A stretch of 13,141 bases of DNA from an uncultured Clostridium sp. GTDB lineage: Bacteria; Bacillota; Clostridia; TANB77; CAG-508. Location of the stretch: the NCBI GenBank assembly GCA_946496115.1, contig CAMMFK010000042.1, forward strand, positions 1 to 13,141. Reading direction: 5' to 3'. The notes below the pieces were generated by a model. The model was not told the origin of the DNA. It searched no databases and saw only the letters and a list, made by a program, of their open reading frames with translations. This document shows positions 6,789 through 13,141 of this stretch, piece after piece. A program made the translations under genes and the position numbers. Each line of letters opens with the position of its first letter. The stretch's first letter is position 1.

Positions 6789-6908
6789 TTGAAAAAGAAT
6801 TGTGCTTTTGGCTAGGCGTTTAAGAAAGAAATACCGGAGTCGTATATGACCTATCCGATGAGGATTTTCTTTCGACGTTGGCGACGCTAAAGCGCAATTA
6901 TTTTTCAA
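6789..6908. repeat. Structured inverted-repeat element between addA and rqcP (MITE-like or structured RNA)
   Basis: Outer arms 6789-6805 (TTGAAAAAGAATTGTGC) and 6892-6908 pair over 17 bases with one mismatch and one G-T pair, and extend a few bases further inward. An inner stem pairs 6817-6832 (CGTTTAAGAAAGAAAT) with 6864-6877 (ATTTTCTTTCGACG). Inside it are a small palindrome GTCGTATATGAC (6839-6850) and a mini-hairpin ATCC/GGAT (6853-6865). The right outer arm includes the last codons and stop of addA. Base composition (ACCGGAGTCG, GGCGACGC) is more GC-rich than its surroundings. No known riboswitch or ribozyme matches by eye. It could be a miniature mobile element, a structured intergenic RNA, or a complex terminator for addA. 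Confidence 0.6.
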
Positions 6909-9900
6909 GCTTTATGCATTCATTCAAATTTGTTGAATATATGTATGCTTTATCCACTTTTCTCTTCAATGCCTTTTCTAGTGCTCTTTTGTATAAATCT
7001 AATTGCGATTTATATTTTTCTATTAACTCTTCTTTGCCAGTTTCTTTTTCCTTTATGTAGTCTGTTTTATAGTCTACTAAAACAAGTTCATCATTTTTTG
7101 ATATATAATAAATATCTATAACTCCTTGTACTAATATTGGTTCATTTGTGCCTTCATAAATCTCACCAGAATCTATGTTTAAATAAAATGGTGTCTCTCT
7201 ATGTACTTCTTTTGCCTGCGAAATCTCATTATATAATTCTGAATTTAAATAATTTTTAATTATATTCATATCTATTGAAGCTTTTTCTTCTTCTGTGATT
7301 GCATTTTTAGCTACTAATTTTTCGATTAAATTGTTGGCTTCCTCCATATTTTTTTCATTAGTTATTTTGCTTAATATTAAATGCACTATTGTTCCTCTTT
7401 TTGACCCACTTAATTTTTTATCCTGTGCAAATGATGGAATTTTTCTTTTTGTAGTATTATTTGTTTCTTCTGCAAAGATTCTTTCTTCATTGTTCAAACC
7501 AAAATCCGCTTCATCAAAACTTGATAAATTAACTACTTCTTTTAATATATTAATTTCATTATTAATTTTTTCAGTTCCTTTAAGTGAATTAATTAATGTT
7601 TTTAATTCTTTTAATGCTGTTACTGATGTTTTTGTAGGAAGTTCAACATCTTTTTCATATTTATATGTGTAGTTTAGCATTTTATCTATTTTTTCGTATT
7701 CTTCTTTATTTAGTTTGTGCTCATTTATTTCTTTTATTATTTCAGCTTTATGCTTTCTATTTTGTTCTTGCTCTTTGCTTTGGAATTCTTCTCCAGTTAA
7801 TTCTGATTTATTTATTATGCTCAACTTCATAAATGGATTGTCATTATATTTGTATACAAGTTCTATCCAGTCCAAATAGGTTTTATATTTTTCTACTAAT
7901 TTTGGATTTAGTTTTTCTGGTTTTGCAAATTTGTAGTATTTATTTATTTCATCTACTTTTTCCCCGAGTTTTTTTTCTACATTGTCACTTGTTCCAACAA
8001 TTATTAATTTCTCTTTTGCTCTTGTTAATGCCACATATAAAACTCTCATTTCTTCTGAAATAGCTTCTTTGTTGGCTTTTATTTTTATTGCATCTTTTGC
8101 TATTGTAGGAAACTCAATTCCATCTACTATGTAATTTGCACCTATTCCTAAACTATTATCCAAAACAATTTTTTCATTCATATCTTTTAAATTGAACTTT
8201 TTATTTGCGTTACATAGAAATACTATTGGAAACTCTAGTCCCTTACTTTTGTGAATACTCATGATTCTTACAACATCATCATTTTCTCCAATTATTCTTG
8301 CACTATCTATGCTTCCTGAACTTGTACCCACTTTTTCCATAAATAATATGAAGTTAAACAAGCCTTTTAAACTTATTTTTTCATATTCTCTTGCTTTTTC
8401 AAATAACTTTTTTAAATTGGCTTGTCTTAAAGTTCCATCTGGCATAAGTCCTACATAATGATAATATCCTGTTTTGTTATATATATCCCAGATAAGTTCA
8501 TCTAGCGGTTTTGTTTTTTCTTCTTCTTTAAGTTCTTTTAAAAGATTTGCAAATTGGTTTATTTTTTCTTTTAATTCAGGTCTTATTTCATTACTATCCT
8601 TTGCTTTTTCAAAAGCTCTATAATATGAAATATTTCTATCCACTAATCTTATTTCTATTAATTCGTTATCTGTAAATCCACCAATTTCTGACCTTAAAAC
8701 TGTTACAAAAGGAATATCTTGAAGTGGGTTATCTATTATTTTAAGTAATGACATTACTGTATCTATTTCTATTGTGTTTAAATATTCTGTTGTTATGTCT
8801 GAAAATACTGGTATTCCTTCATCCATTAATTCTTTTTCATAAATGCTTGCAACTGATTTTGGGCTTCTTAAAAGTATTGTCATATTTTCGTAAGGCTGAC
8901 CTGTCTTATTTAATTCTTTTATTTTTTTTGCTACTAGTCTTGCTTCTAATGCAGCATTTTCAACAACTTCTTGTACTTCTTCATCTTCCGCTTCTTCGGT
9001 TTCTATAATATTTAATTCTGTTTCACAGTCTATACTTGGCTCGTCAAAACTTGCTCCTAAATTAAGAGCTTCTTCCTCTGTGTATTCTATTTCTCCGAGT
9101 TTTTGGCTCATTATGTTATTAAATACTAAATTTGTGATGTCTAAAATATTTTTTCTACTTCTAAAATTTTTGTAAAGAAGTATTTTTGTGTTTTGGTTTA
9201 CATCTCTATTTTCATTTATAAAATCAGTTAAATTATCGTTTTGTCCCTCTGCGTTGTTTGCTTTTATTTGATTTTCTCCATTATCTTTGCTTTTTGGTAA
9301 GCTATACTCATTATATTTACCCATAAATAGTTTTGGATTTGCCTGTCTAAACTTATATATACTTTGCTTAACATCTCCAACCATAAATATATTATGTCCA
9401 TTTGAGACACTATTTAAAATATATTCTTGAACTGAGTTACTATCTTGGTACTCGTCTATTTCTATTTCATTAAAATCATACTTTTTAGCTGTTTCAGTAG
9501 GATTTCCATCATCGTCTACTAATATTTTTAAAGCTAAATGTTCAATGTCGTTAAAGTCTACTATATTTTTTTCTCTTTTTCTTTTTGCAAATTCTTTTTC
9601 AAATTTTAAAACTAGATTTTGTATAGCTTTTAGTGTTGTGTACATTGCATTCATGTCACTCACTGTTTCTTTTGAATTTGTTCTTACTAGCTTTTGTACT
9701 TCTGTAAAATTTGCTTTGGCTAAATCTCTAATTGCTTTGGCTCTTTCTTTTGCTTCTTTTTCTTCTTCTGACATTTTGCTTTTTCTTGGCCAAGTTTGCC
9801 ATGCTTTTGAATTTAACTCTTGGTACAATTTATCCCATATATTGTTTTGATTTTTCTCATTGCTGTTTTCGTCTAGCAATGAGATTTGTTCTGTTTTTTC

Positions 9901-10800
9901 AGCATTATCACATGGAAAATTTGATATTAGTATTTGTTTGATTTCTTGTAAATCAATTTTTAAAACTGATATAAAATCTATCAAATTTGGATATGTATCA
10001 ACCTCTTGAATAGCAGATTCTAAATTTATTTTGCAGTCTTCTAATGTTTCTTTCGCTTTATCTACTATTACTTTGCCCCAATCCGTTTTTGAAAAATCTG
10101 TGAGTATTTTTGTTTCACTTGATTTTCGTAAATTTTCCTCATCTTCGTGCAAAACTTCTTCCAATTTTATATTCTCAATATTTGACTTTTCTTCATATCT
10201 AATATTATAGCTTTCTACTGCATTTTGTAGCCATTTATCTGGAAATGGGTCACTTTGTATAAATTCATATATTCTTAATATTAATTCTTTCAGTTTTTCA
10301 TCATCATTATATGTTGCGTATTTTTCCAAAAGTTTAGTAAAATCTTCATTTTGACTTTCATACTCATTATCAAAAATATCTTCAATAACTTCTTGCTTCA
10401 TTATTTCTATTTCAGTACTATCTGCAACTCTAAAGTTATTGCTAATTCCTATTTTGAAGAAGTTATTTCTTATAACATTTAAGCAAAATGAATGGATTGT
10501 GCTTATATTTGCTTTATTTATTAGCATTAATTGTCTTTGTAAATTATCATCATTTGGATTTTCATCAATCTTTTTATAAATTGCGTCCATTAGCCTTTGG
10601 CGCATTTCACTTGCTGCTGCATTTGTAAATGTAACAACTAGTATTTTGTCTATGTCTACTCCGTCATTTATTATTTTATTTACTATTCTTTCAACTAAAA
10701 CTGATGTTTTTCCACTTCCTGCTGCTGCTGAAACTAATATGTTTGCACCTTTTAGTTTTATAGCTTGCATTTGTTCCGTTGTCCATTTTCTTTCTGACAT
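6898..10800 (-). CDS. addA: ATP-dependent helicase/nuclease subunit AddA
   Basis: AddA is the UvrD-like 3'-5' helicase and nuclease subunit of AddAB, which processes double-strand breaks for RecA-dependent recombination. The protein has 1300 residues, slightly longer than B. subtilis AddA (about 1230). Superfamily 1 motifs are in order: Walker A SAAAGSGKTS with K31, motif II DEYQDSN at 449-455, GDVKQSIYKFRQANPKLF, LYKNFRSRKNI, MSIHKSKGLEFPIVFL, and VLYVALTRAKEK with R927. The C-terminal PD-(D/E)xK nuclease is intact: H1140 in RGTIVHLIL, D1229 in GVIDIY, and D1243/K1245 in LVDYKTD. I start at ATG 10800 because AAAGGA lies 7 bases upstream; an ATG at 10818 lacks such a site. The partner addB, usually adjacent, is not in the window. 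The upstream neighbour is divergent, so addA leads its own transcript, possibly running into rqcP. Confidence 0.97.
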   Translation of the reverse strand: MSERKWTTEQMQAIKLKGANILVSAAAGSGKTSVLVERIVNKIINDGVDIDKILVVTFTNAAASEMRQRLMDAIYKKIDENPNDDNLQRQLMLINKANISTIHSFCLNVIRNNFFKIGISNNFRVADSTEIEIMKQEVIEDIFDNEYESQNEDFTKLLEKYATYNDDEKLKELILRIYEFIQSDPFPDKWLQNAVESYNIRYEEKSNIENIKLEEVLHEDEENLRKSSETKILTDFSKTDWGKVIVDKAKETLEDCKINLESAIQEVDTYPNLIDFISVLKIDLQEIKQILISNFPCDNAEKTEQISLLDENSNEKNQNNIWDKLYQELNSKAWQTWPRKSKMSEEEKEAKERAKAIRDLAKANFTEVQKLVRTNSKETVSDMNAMYTTLKAIQNLVLKFEKEFAKRKREKNIVDFNDIEHLALKILVDDDGNPTETAKKYDFNEIEIDEYQDSNSVQEYILNSVSNGHNIFMVGDVKQSIYKFRQANPKLFMGKYNEYSLPKSKDNGENQIKANNAEGQNDNLTDFINENRDVNQNTKILLYKNFRSRKNILDITNLVFNNIMSQKLGEIEYTEEEALNLGASFDEPSIDCETELNIIETEEAEDEEVQEVVENAALEARLVAKKIKELNKTGQPYENMTILLRSPKSVASIYEKELMDEGIPVFSDITTEYLNTIEIDTVMSLLKIIDNPLQDIPFVTVLRSEIGGFTDNELIEIRLVDRNISYYRAFEKAKDSNEIRPELKEKINQFANLLKELKEEEKTKPLDELIWDIYNKTGYYHYVGLMPDGTLRQANLKKLFEKAREYEKISLKGLFNFILFMEKVGTSSGSIDSARIIGENDDVVRIMSIHKSKGLEFPIVFLCNANKKFNLKDMNEKIVLDNSLGIGANYIVDGIEFPTIAKDAIKIKANKEAISEEMRVLYVALTRAKEKLIIVGTSDNVEKKLGEKVDEINKYYKFAKPEKLNPKLVEKYKTYLDWIELVYKYNDNPFMKLSIINKSELTGEEFQSKEQEQNRKHKAEIIKEINEHKLNKEEYEKIDKMLNYTYKYEKDVELPTKTSVTALKELKTLINSLKGTEKINNEINILKEVVNLSSFDEADFGLNNEERIFAEETNNTTKRKIPSFAQDKKLSGSKRGTIVHLILSKITNEKNMEEANNLIEKLVAKNAITEEEKASIDMNIIKNYLNSELYNEISQAKEVHRETPFYLNIDSGEIYEGTNEPILVQGVIDIYYISKNDELVLVDYKTDYIKEKETGKEELIEKYKSQLDLYKRALEKALKRKVDKAYIYSTNLNECIKLEK

Positions 10801-11048
10801 TTGTTTTTCCTTTCTCATTTCTATATTATTTGTATATATTATATTATATTTGCTCTATTTCTGCATAGACTATTTAAATTTAATATAAATTTTTTGATTT
10901 GATTTTATATAGAAATTAATGATTAAACTATTTTGAAATGTGCATTTAAGTATATATTGCTTTCCATAATATGTCAATATTTTTTTTATTTTTTTTAATA
11001 TTTTTCTCACATTTGGTTAAACTATTAAAAATTATTAAAGAAAGGAGT
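10801..11048. other. Divergent AT-rich intergenic region between addA and the helical-bundle gene
   Basis: These 248 bases are extremely AT-rich and must hold promoters for both addA and the divergent gene. TATAAT-like hexamers occur on the minus strand (10838-10843 and 10843-10848), but no convincing -35 lies 16-18 bases away. A poly-T stretch (10979-11000) precedes the plus-strand gene. No reading frame or RNA gene is convincing here. Confidence 0.5.
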
Positions 11049-11693
11049 ATGTGGCAAAATTTGTTTGCCATTATTAATAGTATGGATAAAGATAAAAATC
11101 TCAAAAATGAAAATAAAGATAGCAATATGGATGCACAAGCACTTCAGGAACAGGGCAATAAAGCTAACCCTTCTAATGTTAATACAAAACCTCAATCTGC
11201 TGATGAACATACCACTACTGAATCAGCTAATGGCTCTAATAACACAACTTCTAACTCTAACACTTTCCAGCTTGATCTTGCGGTATTAAATGAAGTTAGT
11301 AAAATAGCTAAAATGGGTATGGACTCTATTTCTTACTTAGCACCTAAAGTTTCAGATAAAGAAATGAGAAAAGTATTAGTTGCTATGTATTCACAATATG
11401 GAAACACTCAAAGTCAAATTAATCAGCATTTTGAAAAATATGGTGAAATACCTGACTCTACACCTTTTAAAGATAAAATGATGAGCTTTGCAGGAGTTCA
11501 ATTTAATACTTTAAGAGACAGGAGTAATTCGCATATTGCAGAAATTATGATTCAAGGAACTTTAATGGGAGTTATTGAATGTCAAAAAATTCTTAATTGT
11601 GGATTAGATGTTCAAAAAAGCACAACTGATTTGCTTAAAGATTTTAACAAATTTCAAAGGGAAAACATTAATAAATTAAATGCATTTTTATAA
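11049..11693 (+). CDS. Predicted helical-bundle (ferritin-like) protein, function unknown
   Basis: The protein has about 214 residues. The N-terminal 15 residues are mildly hydrophobic. Residues 16-72 are an Asn/Ser/Thr/Gln-rich linker. Residues 73-214 look like a bundle of long helices: LNEVSKIAKMGMDSISYLAP, MRKVLVAMYSQYGNTQSQIN, FAGVQFNTLRDRSNSHIAE, MIQGTLMGVIECQKIL. This recalls ferritin-like DUF2383/coat-type bundles, but no EXXH metal motif is visible, so I make no functional claim. The start is uncertain. AAAGGAG (11041-11047) lies only 1 base from ATG 11049 and 13 from TTG 11061; ATG 11082 (MDKDKN) has no site. An extension upstream to ATG 10971 would encode an implausible Phe/Leu-rich stretch out of the poly-T tract. 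It is convergent with the zinc-ribbon membrane protein, with a palindrome between them. Confidence 0.7.
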   Translation: MWQNLFAIINSMDKDKNLKNENKDSNMDAQALQEQGNKANPSNVNTKPQSADEHTTTESANGSNNTTSNSNTFQLDLAVLNEVSKIAKMGMDSISYLAPKVSDKEMRKVLVAMYSQYGNTQSQINQHFEKYGEIPDSTPFKDKMMSFAGVQFNTLRDRSNSHIAEIMIQGTLMGVIECQKILNCGLDVQKSTTDLLKDFNKFQRENINKLNAFL

Positions 11694-11695
11694 TT

Positions 11696-11759
11696 TTTTA
11701 CGTTGGGGACGGACCTTTTCGTAAAATATTTTACAAAAAGGACCGTCCCCAACGTAAAA
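11696..11759. repeat. Long GC-rich palindrome (GGGGACGG repeat), likely bidirectional terminator or REP/MITE element
   Basis: Arms 11696-11726 and 11729-11759 pair over 31 bases around a TA centre. There are only two imperfections, at the A in GGACGGACC and one T/C position. The arm core ACGTTGGGGACGG..CCTTTT is much more GC-rich than the genome. It lies 2 bases after the stop of the plus-strand gene and 8 bases before the end of the minus-strand gene, a position suited to a bidirectional terminator. TTTT and AAAA at the outer edges fit both directions. A half copy occurs at 2886-2900, so this is a dispersed repeat family and not a private terminator. Confidence 0.88.
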
Positions 11760-11767
11760 TTTCATTT

Positions 11768-13090
11768 CTAATCTAATTTTGCACCGCAAGTTGTGCAATA
11801 TGTTGCATCAGGTGTGTTTTCTGCTCCACATCTCTTGCAATATTTTTTTCCACTTGTTATTTCTGGGCTTTGAACATTTTGAATATTGTTTTCTGTGTTT
11901 GCTTGAAGTGGAGTATTCATTTGTGTGTTTGTATTTATTTGATTTATATTTTGGTATCCATTATTTACTCCTGAATTGTAATTGTTTTGATAAGCATTCA
12001 TTCCATCATTATTGTATCCACCAATTACTGGTCCATTTTGATTAACTTGATTAGCACCTATATTTACATGAGCATTTGGATTGTTTCCACCAATTAAATC
12101 TTGATAAAATTCAAGTATTGCAAATGTCGTATATGGTGTTAATAATGAAAGACCTATAATATATGCAACTGTTCCTAATAGCCATCCAACAAATGGTATT
12201 AATGAGAAGATGAAATTTGCTAATGAAACTAGTAATGCCCATCCTATAAAAGAAAGTATTAAGCAGAATAATCTTCCTCTATTTCCTTTCATTAAGTTTT
12301 CACTTTCTTGTACTGCATCCCTTGTCTCTATGCCTTCGTTAGCAACTGCAATATAGTATGAAAGTGAATATAGTAACAATTTTCGTATACAAAATACTAT
12401 AATTACAATGTAAATTATTAATACAAATATTATAACTATCATCATTCCAGCTGATGCTCCAATTAAAGCTGCCGCGAACTCTTCTGTTAAAGCTTCACTT
12501 GAAGATGAGCTATCTGAATTGTAGTTACTATTATAATTACTGTAAAAATCATCGTAGTAATCATAATAGTCATCATAGTCATAATTATAGTCATAGTCGT
12601 CTAAATAATCATAATAATCACTATATGGAGTTGTAGAATAACTCGTTGTTATATAATTTTCTTCTTTTAAATTACTGGTTAAAACTGTACTTGTTGCAAC
12701 CAAAGAAATACCTATTCCTAATATAATTAAAAGTATTACTATTGGTATTACTATTAGATACCAGCACTTACAAAATATTCTCCATGCAACTCCCCAACTA
12801 CGTCCAAAATTACCAAATCCTGCTTTTAAGAAATCTCCATAGCCAACATCTTCACCATTTTTCAAATGATAAAATGTATATGCCATGCCATAAGCCAAAG
12901 GTGGTGCTATAACTATTTCTACAATAGTTAGCAATCCTCCTAATATTCCCGATAGTGCTCCTAAAAGTCCTATCACAAAACCTACAGCAAATGTGAATAA
13001 TGCATATAGTAATGAAATTAAAAATGCTTTTTTCCATTTGCCACTTAATGCTTCTCTTGGTGCTTTTCTTGCCTCGCTTGCTCTTATCAT
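11768..13090 (-). CDS. DUF975-like polytopic membrane protein with C-terminal zinc ribbon
   Basis: This is a 440-residue membrane protein. The N-terminus (EARKAPREALSGKWKKAFLISLLYA) and the following glycine-rich hydrophobic segments resemble the DUF975 family, whose function is unknown. About six membrane segments can be seen: a pair at 24-75, one at 110-135, one at 210-240, and a pair at 270-335. Between the third and fourth lies a loop dominated by Tyr and Asp, followed by a Ser run. After the last membrane segment comes an Asn/Gln-rich linker (about 345-415). A zinc ribbon of four cysteines follows, CKRCGAEN and YCTTCGAKLD, ending the protein and probably cytoplasmic. Such double-CxxC ribbons are typical of Firmicute membrane proteins of unknown role. 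ATG 13090 has GGGGAGG 8 bases upstream. No neighbour suggests a pathway. Confidence 0.8.
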   Translation of the reverse strand: MIRASEARKAPREALSGKWKKAFLISLLYALFTFAVGFVIGLLGALSGILGGLLTIVEIVIAPPLAYGMAYTFYHLKNGEDVGYGDFLKAGFGNFGRSWGVAWRIFCKCWYLIVIPIVILLIILGIGISLVATSTVLTSNLKEENYITTSYSTTPYSDYYDYLDDYDYNYDYDDYYDYYDDFYSNYNSNYNSDSSSSSEALTEEFAAALIGASAGMMIVIIFVLIIYIVIIVFCIRKLLLYSLSYYIAVANEGIETRDAVQESENLMKGNRGRLFCLILSFIGWALLVSLANFIFSLIPFVGWLLGTVAYIIGLSLLTPYTTFAILEFYQDLIGGNNPNAHVNIGANQVNQNGPVIGGYNNDGMNAYQNNYNSGVNNGYQNINQINTNTQMNTPLQANTENNIQNVQSPEITSGKKYCKRCGAENTPDATYCTTCGAKLD

Positions 13091-13141
13091 CTTATTTACC
13101 TCCCCTTATTTTGATAGCAATTAATAATTTAATTTTAATAA

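Noticed and set aside
6817..6877. Hammerhead-like ribozyme (GATGAG and CGAAA-type words) within the addA-rqcP element
   Set aside because: CTGATGA and GAAA do not occur together in the right order on either strand, so the conserved core is not met.
6878..9941. Several plus-strand frames opposite addA
   Set aside because: AddA motifs and intact frame cover the whole region; these hydrophobic frames are shadows.
10801..10870. addA promoter from tandem TATAAT hexamers
   Set aside because: No acceptable -35 hexamer at 16-18 bases; the repeats are just as well explained by AT-richness.
10971..11048. N-terminal extension of the helical-bundle protein to ATG 10971
   Set aside because: It is encoded by a poly-T tract, lacks a ribosome site, and the AAAGGAG at 11041 points to a later start.
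1..13141. CRISPR array, rRNA, prophage or complete insertion sequence
   Set aside because: No regularly spaced direct repeats, rRNA-like sequence, transposase or phage structural genes were seen.

Overview
The window is very AT-rich, with Shine-Dalgarno sites of the AGGAGG type and textbook sigma-A promoters (one TTGACA-17-TATAAT). Together with AddA, RqcP, Mfd and the sporulation protein YlbJ, this points to a low-GC Firmicute of the Clostridia type, probably an endospore former or a descendant of one. The pseudopilin carrying a Listeria-Bacteroides type repeat is common in gut Clostridia, but I cannot place the species from sequence alone.

Layout. 1-1996 (-): the N-terminal two thirds of the transcription-repair coupling factor Mfd, cut by the window edge. 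2084-2769 (-): an overlapping HEPN / minimal nucleotidyltransferase pair with its own extended -10 promoter; the HEPN gene seems to use a non-ATG (ATT) start. 2950-3981 (+): YlbJ. 4048-4708 (+): a family 2 glycosyltransferase pseudogene with a frameshift and a large in-frame deletion of the catalytic core. 4771-4975 (-): two hairpin terminators, a tRNA-Met(CAT) gene and its consensus promoter. 5082-5846 (-): a pseudopilin-like secreted protein with its own promoter. 5998-6381 (-): an unrecognised basic, coiled-coil-like 127-aa protein with its own promoter and terminator. 6529-6765 (-): RqcP (S4 domain). 6789-6908: a folded inverted-repeat element of unknown nature between rqcP and addA. 6898-10800 (-): AddA helicase-nuclease. 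11049-11693 (+): a helical-bundle protein of unknown function. 11696-11759: a long GC-rich palindrome between convergent genes, with a half copy near 2886. 11768-13090 (-): a DUF975-like membrane protein with a C-terminal zinc ribbon.

The window is a mosaic of short, mostly independent transcription units. Housekeeping DNA repair (Mfd, AddA) and ribosome quality control (RqcP) genes are interspersed with accessory material: the toxin-antitoxin-like pair, the decayed glycosyltransferase, the pseudopilin and the repeat elements. No large defence or biosynthetic cluster is visible. The observations most worth following up are the inverted-repeat element beside addA, the HEPN/MNT pair with an ATT start and no canonical HEPN RNase motif, and the absence of addB next to addA.
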